A stretch of DNA of 34,678 bases, taken from an uncultured bacterium. Lineage in GTDB: Bacteria > Pseudomonadota > Gammaproteobacteria > Burkholderiales > Burkholderiaceae_E. Location of the stretch: assembly GCA_903934795.1 (NCBI GenBank), contig CAIZPE010000295.1, positions 1-34,678 on the forward strand, read 5' to 3'. Position numbers and translations under genes: made by a program. This document shows, one piece after another, positions 7,377 through 14,855 of the stretch. Below the pieces are notes generated by a model. The model ran no database searches. It saw only the letters and a program-made list of their open reading frames with translations, and was not told the DNA's origin. Position 1 is the stretch's first letter, and every line of letters begins with the position of its first letter.

Positions 7377-8339
7377 TCAGCGCGCCGCCAGGAAGTTGCG
7401 CGGGTTGTCCACGAACAGGGTGGTGATGTCGGCCTCGCGCACGCCCATCTCGCGCAGCTGCGGCAGCACCTGGCGATGGATGTACAGGTACTGGTCGGGG
7501 TTGCCGCGGTAGTAGTCGTGCTGCTCCGGGATGCTGCCGTCGGGCCGCTCGTTGTGCAGGTGGATGCAGATGCAGTCGTGCGAGGGGCACAGCCGCGCGA
7601 CATGACCCAGGTCAATGAGCGCCTTGAGCGTGTTGGTGCGCTGGCGCGGGCTCACCAGCCGGCCAGGGTAGCGGTCCAGGCCCAGCCAGCAGCCCTGGTC
7701 GAGGATCCACTGCAGGTACTCCAGGTCGGTGGTGTCGTTGGAGTGGTCGATCTTCACGCGGGTGAGGTCGACACCCTCCTCGCGGAAGATCTCGATCTGC
7801 CGGCGCGCGAGCTGCGTGCCGGGATGCGAGTGGACCATGATCGGGATGCCGGTCTCGCGGTGCGCGCGGGCCACCGCGCGCGCCATGGTCTCCAGGGGCG
7901 GGGTCACGCCATCGATGTCGGCGGCGCACTTGAGCAGCCCGGCGCGGATGTCGGTGCCCCGGAAGCCCTCGGTGATGTCGCGGATGAACTCGCGGGCCAT
8001 CTGGTTGGGGCCCACGCCGCGCATGAAGCGCGGCACATCCAGCCACCAGCCGGTCACATTGATGATGTTCACCCCGGATGCCTTCGACACCGCGCGCAGC
8101 AGCGGGGCGTGGCGGCCGAGGTCGAAGGTGGTGGCGTCGAGGATGCTGTCGATGCCGGCGGCCTTGGCGCGCTTGAGCGACGCGATGGCGCGCGCTTCGG
8201 GGCCCACCCCGAGCAGGTCAGGGTAGCTCTGGTACAGGCCGCTGGCGGCCACCAGCACATGCTCGTGCATCAGGGTGAAGCCGAGCTGATCGGGCGTGAT
8301 CGGGCCGAGCACGCTGTTGAGGGTGGCTGCCTGGGGCAT
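7377..8339 (-). CDS. Phosphotriesterase-family metal-dependent hydrolase
   Basis: A 320-aa amidohydrolase-superfamily protein of the phosphotriesterase family, a TIM barrel with a binuclear metal site. Ligands are in place: H25 and H27 (HEH), K137 as the probable carboxylated lysine (GLLKCAADIDG), H170 (IMVHSHP), H199 (KIDHSND) and D255 (PSHDC). Many bacterial members are lactonases rather than phosphotriesterases, so lactone hydrolysis is the more likely role here. No signal peptide, so cytoplasmic. It is transcribed 30 nt downstream of the SDR at 8370, which could produce the ketone or lactone precursor. Start preceded by GGAGAG with a short spacer. Confidence 0.85.
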   Translation of the reverse strand: MPQAATLNSVLGPITPDQLGFTLMHEHVLVAASGLYQSYPDLLGVGPEARAIASLKRAKAAGIDSILDATTFDLGRHAPLLRAVSKASGVNIINVTGWWLDVPRFMRGVGPNQMAREFIRDITEGFRGTDIRAGLLKCAADIDGVTPPLETMARAVARAHRETGIPIMVHSHPGTQLARRQIEIFREEGVDLTRVKIDHSNDTTDLEYLQWILDQGCWLGLDRYPGRLVSPRQRTNTLKALIDLGHVARLCPSHDCICIHLHNERPDGSIPEQHDYYRGNPDQYLYIHRQVLPQLREMGVREADITTLFVDNPRNFLAAR

Positions 8340-8369
8340 GGGTGCTCTCCGATGGGTGGGCGTGGCGGA

Positions 8370-9149
8370 TCAGGCGCGCATGTGGCTGCCGCCGCAGATC
8401 GTGATCGCCTGGCCGGTGATGTAGCCGCTGGCCCCTGAGGCGAGGAACACCGCCAGTCCCTTGAGGTCTTCGGCCTCGCCGAGGCGGCGCAGGGGAATCG
8501 CCTCGCGGGCGCGTTTCTCGCCGGCGGGGTTGTCCCACAGCGCCTGGGCGAAGTCGGTGCGGATCAGGCCCGGGCAGATCGCGTTCACGCGCACGCCCTG
8601 CGGGCCGAGCTCGGCGGCGAGGTTGCGCACCAGCGAGATCACCGCCATCTTGGAGATGGCATAGGTGCCCAGGGTGGCCGAGGGCCCGAAGGCGCCCACC
8701 GAGGCGGTGATCATGATCGAGCCGCCACCGCGCGCGATCATGTCGGGCGCCACCATCTTCACCAGCCAGAGGTTGGACTTCACATTGGTGGACATGATCT
8801 TGTCGTAGGCCTCGTCGCTGATCTCGGTCTGCGCGCCGTAGAACGGATTGACCCCCGCATTGCCGACCACGATGTCGATCGGCCCGATGCGCTGGTGGGT
8901 GGCGTCCACCAGCGCCTGAAGCTGCTCCTTGTAGCCGGCGTTGCAGGCAAAGGCCCAGGCGCGCTGCTCGCCGCACTTGGCGTTGATGGCATCGGCCACC
9001 GCCTGGCACTGGTCGAGCTTGCGGCTGGAGATCATGACCTTGGCGCCGTGCTCGGCCAGGGCTTCGGCCATGGCCTTGCCCATGCCCTTGGAGGCGCCGG
9101 TGAGCAGGGCGACCTTGCCGGTCAGGTCGAACAGGGCGGTTGGGATCAT
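8370..9149 (-). CDS. Short-chain dehydrogenase/reductase, NADPH-type
   Basis: A 259-aa classical SDR: TGASKGMG (17-24), SSRK (41-44), whose basic residue suggests NADPH, GNAG (96-99) in place of the commoner NNAG, and catalytic N122, S150, Y163 and K167 (YAISK). Substrate unknown; members with the FDLTGKVAL opening are carbonyl reductases or alcohol dehydrogenases of varied specificity. The start at 9149 is supported by GGAG six bases upstream; the open frame continues to 9185 without support. It leads a two-gene operon with the phosphotriesterase-like hydrolase and is divergent from the fused CoA-transferase. It resembles the SDR at 18264 throughout, which also lies next to a CoA-transferase gene. 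Confidence 0.85.
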   Translation of the reverse strand: MIPTALFDLTGKVALLTGASKGMGKAMAEALAEHGAKVMISSRKLDQCQAVADAINAKCGEQRAWAFACNAGYKEQLQALVDATHQRIGPIDIVVGNAGVNPFYGAQTEISDEAYDKIMSTNVKSNLWLVKMVAPDMIARGGGSIMITASVGAFGPSATLGTYAISKMAVISLVRNLAAELGPQGVRVNAICPGLIRTDFAQALWDNPAGEKRAREAIPLRRLGEAEDLKGLAVFLASGASGYITGQAITICGGSHMRA

Positions 9150-9268
9150 CGCGGTCTCCAGTGGGGTGAGGGTGTGGCGGATCATCGATCCCGCCGACGG
9201 TGCTGTCCAATCGGTTTTTCAATTGCCGGCCCCTCCGGATGCGCCGGGCACGCCGCCATGCGCTAATC

Positions 9269-9295
9269 CGGGCCGGGTGGTGGTCGCCCGGCCCG
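9269..9295 (+). other. GC-rich hairpin in the leader of the CoA-transferase fusion
   Basis: CGGGCCGGG (9269-9277) and CCCGGCCCG (9287-9295) form a perfect 9-bp stem with a 9-nt loop, ending 26 nt before the start codon at 9322. There is no T-run. It may affect translation or act as a DNA-level operator in the divergent promoter region with the SDR at 8370. Confidence 0.45.
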
Positions 9296-9321
9296 CAGGG
9301 GCATCCGTCTGGGAGCATTCA

Positions 9322-11772
9322 ATGAGCGCGCAGCTGCCCCTGCAGGGGATCGTGGTGGTCGACGAGAGCCAGGGCCCCTTCGCCGGTCTGGCCACGATGG
9401 TGCTGGCCGACTTCGGCGCCGAGGTGATCAAGCTCGAGCCTGCGGGCGGCGATCCGGCGCGGGCGCTGCCCGGCGCGCGGCTGTGGCTGCGCGGCAAGCA
9501 CAGCGTGGTGCTCGCCGAGGGCGATGCCGCCGGCCGCGCGGCACTGGCCCGCCATGCCGATGTCTGGGTGCGCGGCCCGGCGCAGCCGCAGGATCATGCC
9601 GGCGATGCCGCGCTGGCCGCGATCCATCCGCGGCTGATCATCGGCTGGGTGAGCGCCTTCGGGCGCAGCGGCCCGTATGCCGGTTACCCCGCCAGCGAGG
9701 CGCTGGTGGCCGCGCGGGTGGGCCGCATGCTGCAGTTTCGCGGCGCGGCCTCGCGCGACGGGCCGGTGTATGCCGCGCTGCAGGTGGCCACCCACGCAGC
9801 CTCGCAGTCGCTGCTGGCCGGCGTGCTGGCGGCCCTGCATGCCCGCGAGCGCGATGGCGTGGGCCAGGTGCTGGAGACCTCCCTCGCGCGTGGCCTGCTG
9901 GCCTACGAGATGAACAATGTGCTGTTCGGTCAGGTCAACGCCTGGCTGCGCGAGCGCGGCGAAGCGGCGCTGCCGGCGCCACCCGATCCGCTCACCGCGA
10001 TGCCCACGCTCAACTACCATCCGCTGCGCGCCGCCGACGGCCGCTGGCTGCAGATGGGCAACCTGTTGCCGCATCTGTTCCGCCATTTCGTCGATGCGGT
10101 CGGGCTGAGCGACGCCTTCGAGGCGCTGGGCGAGACCGGGCCCACCGAGCTGTGGCCCGAGGACAAGCGCGAGGCCTTCCGCAGCCTGATGCTGGCCCGG
10201 CTTCAGGAGAAGACCGCCGACGAGTGGCAGCGCATCTTCGTCGCCGATGGCGGCGTGGCCTCGCATCCCTACCAGACCACCCAGCAGGCGCTGACCGATC
10301 CGGATGTCACCGCCAACGGCCATGCCGTGCCGCTCGAGGGCGGGGGCTGGCAGCTTGGCCTGCTGGCCAATCTCACCGGCTCGCCGGGCCGGGTGGGCGG
10401 GCCTGCGCCGCAGGTGGGCGAGCACACCGCGGCGGTGATGGCGCGGTGCGCGGGCGCGGGTACGCCGGCGGTGTCAGCGCCGGCGGCCTCCGCTCCCGCC
10501 GCATCGCCCGTTGCGGCGTCTGCGGCGATGCCCGCCGCGCCCGCGCTGCGTCGGCCACCGCCGCTTGCCGGCGTCACGGTGGTGGAGGCCGCCACCATCA
10601 TCGCCGCGCCCTTCGGCGCCTCGCTGCTCGCCGACATGGGCGCGCGCGTGATCAAGTTCGAGCCGATCGAGGGCGACCCCTTCCGTGGCATGGCGCCGGG
10701 CCTGGGCGCGGCGCGGGTCAACACCGGCAAGGAGAGCATCGCGCTCGATCTCAAGCAGCCGCGCGCGCGCGAGCTGGCGCAGCGCATCGTGGCCGGCGCC
10801 GATGTCTTCATCCACAACTACCGGCCCGGCGTGCCCGAGCGCCTGGGCCTCGCCTGGTCGCAGCTGAGCGCGATCAATCCGCGCCTGGTCTATCTGTCGG
10901 CCAACGGCTACGGCCCGGCCGGCCCGGGCGCGCTGCGGCCCTCCACCCATCCGATCCCGGGCGCGGCCATGGGCGGGGTGCTGTGGCAGATCGGCGGGCC
11001 GCCCGAGTCAGGTGCCATGGACGAGGCACGGCTGCGCGAGACCGCGCGCCGGCTGATGCGCGCCAACGAGGTCAACCCCGATCCAAACACCTCGCTGGTG
11101 GTGTGCTCGGCGGCGCTGCTCGGGCTGACCGCGCGTCGCCGCCTGGGCATCGGCCAGGCGATCTTCATCGACATGTTCGGCACCAACGCCTGGGCGAACT
11201 TCGATGACGCGATCGCCTTCCCCGGCAAGCCCGAGCGGCCGCTGCCCGATCGCGAGGGCTTCGGCCTGCATCCGCTGTGGCGGCTGTATCGCGCGCAGAC
11301 CGGCTGGGTGTTCCTGGGCATCGAGAGCGCCGCGGCCTGGGAGGGGTTGCGCGCGCAGCTCGCGAGCGAGTTCGCCGGCGAGCCTGCACTGGCCCGCGAC
11401 CATGCGTCCGCCTGCGCGGGCGGCGCAACGGTGAGCGATGCCCTGGCGAGGGTGTTCGCGCAGGCGCCGGCCGCGCGGTGGGAGGCGCGGCTGGCCAGCC
11501 GCGGCCTGGGCTGCGTGCAGGCCGACGCCGCCACGCCCGATGCCTTCTTCCTGCGCGACCCGCAGGCGATCGATCAGGGCCTGAGCCTGCCGGCCGAGCA
11601 CCCGCAGTGGGGCGCGTACCGCCGGCATGGCGCGCTCACGGTGTTCGGCGGCACGCCCGGGGTGTATCGCGGCACCACGGCGCTGGGCGGCAGCACGCAG
11701 GCCTTGCTGGCCGAATTCGGCGTGCCGGTGGCCGAGCGCGCGGCGCTGCGCGAAGCGGGCGTGGTGGGCTGA
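9322..11772 (+). CDS. Two-domain class III (CaiB/BaiF) CoA-transferase fusion
   Basis: An 816-aa protein made of two family III CoA-transferase domains in tandem: domain 1 at about 1-375, an Ala/Pro/Ser-rich linker at about 376-413, and domain 2 at about 414-816. Both begin with the LxG-V-VxE-LADxGAxVIKxEP pattern of the family. The enzymes move CoA between acids through an aspartyl-CoA intermediate. Aligned on formyl-CoA transferase Asp169, domain 2 has D587 (NPDPNTS), but domain 1 has T157 (VATHAAS), so only the second half looks catalytic. Usual members are about 400 aa and dimerise as interlocked rings; this fusion probably forms the two-ring unit from one chain. Start at 9322 with GGGAG at 9311-9315. 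It would activate a carboxylate for this catabolic region. Confidence 0.9.
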   Translation: MSAQLPLQGIVVVDESQGPFAGLATMVLADFGAEVIKLEPAGGDPARALPGARLWLRGKHSVVLAEGDAAGRAALARHADVWVRGPAQPQDHAGDAALAAIHPRLIIGWVSAFGRSGPYAGYPASEALVAARVGRMLQFRGAASRDGPVYAALQVATHAASQSLLAGVLAALHARERDGVGQVLETSLARGLLAYEMNNVLFGQVNAWLRERGEAALPAPPDPLTAMPTLNYHPLRAADGRWLQMGNLLPHLFRHFVDAVGLSDAFEALGETGPTELWPEDKREAFRSLMLARLQEKTADEWQRIFVADGGVASHPYQTTQQALTDPDVTANGHAVPLEGGGWQLGLLANLTGSPGRVGGPAPQVGEHTAAVMARCAGAGTPAVSAPAASAPAASPVAASAAMPAAPALRRPPPLAGVTVVEAATIIAAPFGASLLADMGARVIKFEPIEGDPFRGMAPGLGAARVNTGKESIALDLKQPRARELAQRIVAGADVFIHNYRPGVPERLGLAWSQLSAINPRLVYLSANGYGPAGPGALRPSTHPIPGAAMGGVLWQIGGPPESGAMDEARLRETARRLMRANEVNPDPNTSLVVCSAALLGLTARRRLGIGQAIFIDMFGTNAWANFDDAIAFPGKPERPLPDREGFGLHPLWRLYRAQTGWVFLGIESAAAWEGLRAQLASEFAGEPALARDHASACAGGATVSDALARVFAQAPAARWEARLASRGLGCVQADAATPDAFFLRDPQAIDQGLSLPAEHPQWGAYRRHGALTVFGGTPGVYRGTTALGGSTQALLAEFGVPVAERAALREAGVVG

Positions 11773-11792
11773 GACGGGATCGCGGCGCCGGG

Positions 11793-12761
11793 TCACTCCG
11801 GCTTGATGCCGGCTTCACGCGCCACCTCTTTCCAGCGCGCGATCTCGGCGCGGATGAACTCGCCGGTTTCCTCGGGGCTGCTCGGAACCGGCGTGGCGCC
11901 CTGCTTGGCGAACTGCTCGCGCGTGCCCGGGTCCTGAAGCACCTTGACCACCGCGGCATGCAGCCGCTGCACGATCGCCGGCGGCGTGCCCGCCGGGACC
12001 ACCAGCGCCTGCCAGGAGCTCACATCGTAGTCACGCGCCAGCGCCTCCTGGACGCTGGGCAGTTCGGGCGCGCCCGATGCCCGCTGGCGGGTGGTCACGG
12101 CCAGGCCGCGCACCTTGCCCGCGCGCACCTGCGGATAGAGCGATGAGATCGGGTCGAAGAGCACATGGATCTGGCCACCGATCAGGTCGGTGATGGCTGG
12201 GGCGCTTCCCTTGTAGGGCACATGCAGCATGCGGGTGCCGTTTAGGGTGTTGAACAGCTCCACCGCCAGCTGGATCGATGTCCCGGCAGTGCCGAAGCTC
12301 AGCGCGCCCGGGCGCGACTTCGCGAGCCTGACCAGCTCCGGAAGCGTGTTCGCGGGCACCGACGGATGCACCGCGATGACCAGGGGCTGGATCGCCAGCA
12401 GGCTCACCGGCGTGAAATCGCGCAGCGGATCGTAAGGCAGCTTCGCGAACAGCGCCGGGTTGGTGCCCAGCGTGGAGATGTTGCCGAGAAGCAGGGTGTG
12501 GCCATCGGGCGCGGCGCGCGCCGCGACCACGCTGCCGGGCACGCCGCTGGCCCCGGCCCGGTTCTCGACCACCACCGACTCGCCGAGCTCGGTGGCCAGC
12601 CGCGAGGCGACGGTGCGCGCGACGATGTCGGTGACGCCGCCTGCCGGGAAGGGGGCGATCAGGGTGATGGTGCGCGATGGCCAGGCGCTCTGGGCGAACA
12701 CGCCCGCCGAGGCCAGCGTGAGCGCGAGCGCCGCGATGCCGCGGCGGGTCCATGTCGTCAT
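11793..12761 (-). CDS. Bug-family periplasmic solute-binding protein (TctC type)
   Basis: A 322-aa Bug receptor (tripartite tricarboxylate transporter receptor family), a periplasmic binding protein for carboxylates or aromatic acids. The N-terminus is a clear Sec signal: TWTRRG, a hydrophobic AALALTLASAGV core and a VFA|QS cleavage site after about residue 23. The mature part begins WPSRTITLIAPFPAGGVTDIVAR, the usual Bug opening, followed by VENRAGASG and the DPLRDFTPVSLL segment. No TctA/TctB membrane genes are nearby, which is normal for the large orphan Bug sets of Burkholderiales. Ligand unknown; it may capture the substrate of the neighbouring CoA-transferase. GGGAGAC precedes the start. 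Its first codons and leader are duplicated at 13584-13642. Confidence 0.9.
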   Translation of the reverse strand: MTTWTRRGIAALALTLASAGVFAQSAWPSRTITLIAPFPAGGVTDIVARTVASRLATELGESVVVENRAGASGVPGSVVAARAAPDGHTLLLGNISTLGTNPALFAKLPYDPLRDFTPVSLLAIQPLVIAVHPSVPANTLPELVRLAKSRPGALSFGTAGTSIQLAVELFNTLNGTRMLHVPYKGSAPAITDLIGGQIHVLFDPISSLYPQVRAGKVRGLAVTTRQRASGAPELPSVQEALARDYDVSSWQALVVPAGTPPAIVQRLHAAVVKVLQDPGTREQFAKQGATPVPSSPEETGEFIRAEIARWKEVAREAGIKPE

Positions 12762-12780
12762 TGTCGTCTCCCGGGGTCGG
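12722..12780. repeat. 59-bp direct repeat, copy 1 (Bug gene start)
   Basis: Identical to 13584-13642 in 56 of 59 positions (differences at 12753, 12762 and 12776). This copy holds the ribosome binding site and first 13 codons of the intact Bug gene. The two copies flank the toxin-antitoxin module in the same orientation, 862 bp apart. Confidence 0.9.
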
Positions 12781-12879
12781 GTGTCGATGGTACGCGACGC
12801 AGCGGTGGTTCCTCGGGGAGGTTCGTGCACTTCCGGCAACTCACCGTCTCCCGTGTTCGGGCGAGGAGCGCCCAGGCCA

Positions 12880-12911
12880 TTGACGGACGCCTGCATCCTG
12901 TAGGATATACA
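12880..12911 (+). promoter_or_regulatory. Candidate promoter of the toxin-antitoxin operon
   Basis: TTGACG (12880-12885) is a good -35. Possible -10 elements are TAGGAT (12901-12906, 15-nt spacer) or TATACA (12906-12911, 20-nt spacer); neither has ideal spacing. Both overlap the left arm of the palindrome at 12903-12928, as expected for an autorepressed antitoxin promoter. Confidence 0.35.
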
Positions 12912-12928
12912 TGCACATTTGTATATCC
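12903..12928. promoter_or_regulatory. Palindromic operator of the toxin-antitoxin operon
   Basis: A perfect 9-bp inverted repeat, GGATATACA (12903-12911) and TGTATATCC (12920-12928), with an 8-nt spacer, directly upstream of the Shine-Dalgarno AGGAGG (12929-12934) and the antitoxin ATG at 12940. AbrB-fold antitoxins commonly autorepress by binding such palindromes. It is the most AT-rich stretch of the module. Confidence 0.65.
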
Positions 12929-12939
12929 AGGAGGGCTGA

Positions 12940-13173
12940 ATGCAGGTCGCAAAGTGGGGAAACAGTCTCGCGGTTCGCCTTCCCGCGTCCGTGGTCGAGG
13001 CGCTCGATCTGAAGCCGGGGGACAACATCGCCATCCATGTTCGGGGCGAGCGCAGCTTCGCGATCGAGAAGACACCCGGCGCGCGCGAACTCCTGGCCCG
13101 GCTGCGCAGGTTTCGCGGTCGTCTGCCCATCGACTTCAAATTCGACCGGCTGGAAGTCCATGAGCGGGGGTGA
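12940..13173 (+). CDS. AbrB/SpoVT-fold antitoxin (VapB/MazE-like)
   Basis: A 77-aa antitoxin. The first 45 residues form the swapped-hairpin AbrB/MazE DNA-binding fold: QVAKWGNSLAVRLPASVV (2-19), then LDLKPGDNIAIHV (22-34). The charged C-terminal tail (about 48-77, ARELLARLRRFRGRLPIDFKFDR) would wrap and neutralise the toxin. It is expected to bind the palindrome just upstream and repress its own operon. The start at 12940 has a strong AGGAGG 5-6 nt before it. It overlaps the toxin gene by 14 nt, so the two are translationally coupled. Confidence 0.85.
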   Translation: MQVAKWGNSLAVRLPASVVEALDLKPGDNIAIHVRGERSFAIEKTPGARELLARLRRFRGRLPIDFKFDRLEVHERG

Positions 13174-13570
13174 CGCCTTCTTCGACACCAATGTCATCGT
13201 CTACCTCCTCTCGGCGGACACGGCGAAGGCCGACCGCGCGGAGGATCTCGTCGCTCAGGGGGGCGTCATCAGCGTTCAGGTTCTGAACGAATTCGTGGCG
13301 GTCGCATCGCGAAAGCTGCGAATGCCCTGGAGCGACATCCATGAAGCGCTGAACCCGCTCCGCGCGGTCTGCGAAGTCGTTCCGATCAGCATCGAAACCC
13401 ATGACCGCGCTCTGCATGTGGCGGAGCGCCATGGGCTGTCCATCTATGACGCCCTGATCGTCTCGGCTGCGTTGCTGGCAGGCTGCCGGACGCTCTACTC
13501 GGAAGACATGCAGGACGGTCAGGTCATCGATAAGCAGCTGACGATTCGAAACCCCTTTGGTTCCGCGTGA
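13160..13570 (+). CDS. PIN-domain toxin (VapC-like ribonuclease)
   Basis: A 136-aa PIN-domain protein, the usual size of VapC toxins, which are Mg-dependent endoribonucleases often cutting tRNA or rRNA. The acidic active site is complete: D9 (FFDTNVIVYLL), E44 (VLNEFV), D97 (YDALIVSAAL) and D116 (YSEDMQDG). The ATG at 13160 lies inside the antitoxin gene; the in-frame extension to 13037 is only the shadow of that gene. The cognate antitoxin is AbrB-type, a common pairing. The module lies between a Bug gene and an SDR gene of the opposite strand and is bordered by a direct repeat, so it looks like a late insertion. Confidence 0.88.
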   Translation: MSGGDAFFDTNVIVYLLSADTAKADRAEDLVAQGGVISVQVLNEFVAVASRKLRMPWSDIHEALNPLRAVCEVVPISIETHDRALHVAERHGLSIYDALIVSAALLAGCRTLYSEDMQDGQVIDKQLTIRNPFGSA

Positions 13571-13583
13571 ACCGACAGTTGCC

Positions 13584-13642
13584 GCGCGAGCGCCGCGATG
13601 CCGCGGCGGGTCCAGGTCGTCATGGTCGTCTCCCGGGATCGG
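13584..13642 (-). pseudogene. Truncated 5' remnant of a Bug-receptor gene (direct repeat copy 2)
   Basis: On the minus strand this carries a GGGAGAC ribosome site, an ATG at 13623 and 13 codons, MTTWTRRGIAALA, identical in protein to the start of the Bug gene at 12761, after which similarity stops abruptly at 13584, 13 nt past the toxin stop. DNA identity to copy 1 is 56 of 59. It sits 31 nt downstream of the SDR stop at 13673, where an intact Bug gene would once have followed. The fragment has no function of its own that I can see. Confidence 0.8.
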
Positions 13643-13672
13643 CGATGACCTCAGACCTCCACGCGCGCGCCG

Positions 13673-14584
13673 TCAAATCGGCGCCGGCTTCCCGTTCATC
13701 CCCATGTTCGGCTGCGCCCGTGCCACCAGATCGGTGAGGATCGCACCCGCCTGCGCCGGGTCCGCCACCTGCGGCGCGCTCGGCCCGGGATGCCAGCCCT
13801 GCGTGATGCCGAGGTGTCCGCCACCGGCCTCGATCACCCGGGCGGTGACCGCGCTGCTGTGCCGGCTTGCCAGCCAGACCACCACCGGCGCGATCCAGCG
13901 CGGGTCGCGCCGCTCGATGTCCTCGGGGCTGGGGTTGCCCAGGTCGGCGGTCATGCGGGTGTAGGCATGCGGCGAGATGGCGTTCACGGTGATGCCGTAG
14001 CGCTGCAGTTCGCGTGCCGCGATGATGGTCATGGCCGCGATGCCGGCCTTGGCCGCGCCATAGTTGCTCTGGCCGATGTTGCCGTAAACGCCCGACACAG
14101 AGGTGGTGTTGATGATGCGGGCAGCCAGGTCGGTTTCGCCGGCCTTGTGCCGGTTCTTCCAGTGGTTGGCGGCGTGGTGGGTGGGCGCGAAGGTGCCCTT
14201 GAGGTGCACGTTGATGACCGCATCCCACTCGGCCTCGGTCATGTTGGTGAGCATCCGGTCGCGCAGGATGCCGGCGTTGTTCACCAGCGCATCCAGCCGC
14301 CCGAAGGTATCCACCGCCTGCTCCACCAGCCGGCCCGCGGCCTTCCAGTCGGAGCAGCTCTCCAGGTTGGCCACCGCCTCGCCGCCGGCAGTGCGTATCT
14401 CGCGCACCACCGCCTCGGCGGGCTGCTCCTTGGCCTTGTCGGGCGTGCCGTCGCGCGCCCCGCCGAGGTCGTTGACGATCACGCGGGCGCCATGGGCGGC
14501 CAGCATCAGGGCGTACTGGCGGCCGATGCCGCGGCCCGCGCCGGTGACGATCACCACGCGGCCTTCACACAGTCTCTGGGTCAT
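13673..14584 (-). CDS. SDR of the (3R)-hydroxyacyl-CoA dehydrogenase (MFE-2-like) type
   Basis: A 303-aa SDR, longer than the classical 250 aa. TGAGRGIG (14-21), Asp39 in VIVNDLGG (NAD preference), NNAG (102-105), S162, Y175 and K179 (YGAAK). The NDLGG motif, the insertion after beta-2 (about 42-58), and the roughly 300-aa length match the dehydrogenase part of peroxisomal multifunctional enzyme 2 and its bacterial homologues, which oxidise (3R)-3-hydroxyacyl-CoA. That makes it a natural partner of the MaoC hydratase at 6497 and the acyl-CoA dehydrogenase pair at 14856-17325, from which it is divergent. The start at 14584 has only a weak AGG; the open frame to 14707 lacks domain content. Confidence 0.85.
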   Translation of the reverse strand: MTQRLCEGRVVIVTGAGRGIGRQYALMLAAHGARVIVNDLGGARDGTPDKAKEQPAEAVVREIRTAGGEAVANLESCSDWKAAGRLVEQAVDTFGRLDALVNNAGILRDRMLTNMTEAEWDAVINVHLKGTFAPTHHAANHWKNRHKAGETDLAARIINTTSVSGVYGNIGQSNYGAAKAGIAAMTIIAARELQRYGITVNAISPHAYTRMTADLGNPSPEDIERRDPRWIAPVVVWLASRHSSAVTARVIEAGGGHLGITQGWHPGPSAPQVADPAQAGAILTDLVARAQPNMGMNGKPAPI

Positions 14585-14742
14585 GTCGGACCTGTCGGTT
14601 GGCGGGGCGCAGCGCCCCGGGGAGTGGGGCCGGCAAGCCGCCGGCCGCGGGATGCCGGGCCGCGCCCGGCTGCGGCCGATTATGGTCAGCGCGCACTGCC
14701 CTCGCAAAAGCGTGGCCGACCGATCGGAATCAGGCGTACGCG

Positions 14743-14769
14743 CCGGTCAGCGCACTCGCGCCTGACCGG
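14743..14769. promoter_or_regulatory. Inverted repeat in the divergent SDR/acyl-CoA dehydrogenase promoter region
   Basis: CCGGTCAG (14743-14750) and CTGACCGG (14762-14769) form a perfect 8-bp inverted repeat with an 11-nt spacer, about 90 nt before the start at 14856. A related half-site GGTCAG occurs at 14684-14689. The geometry suits a dimeric repressor such as TetR or GntR. The rest of the 271-nt gap shows no other clear signal. Confidence 0.5.
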
Positions 14770-14855
14770 GCTTTCGGACCCGCGCCATCGCGCGCGCAGG
14801 GCCGGCGCCGCTGCGGCTGCACTACCATCGAAGCCTCTTTCCGAAAGGCCGCGTC

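Noticed and set aside
10861-11220. Reading the catalytic Asp of the fused CoA-transferase from the GxGQ-helix (SMQD-like) motif
   Set aside because: Counting formyl-CoA transferase from memory places Asp169 earlier, before the GILAAL helix; using that register domain 2 does have an Asp, so it is not called inactive.
12722-13642. Insertion sequence or integron gene cassette carrying the toxin-antitoxin pair
   Set aside because: No transposase, integrase, terminal inverted repeats or attC-like site is present; the only border signal is the direct repeat of the Bug gene start.
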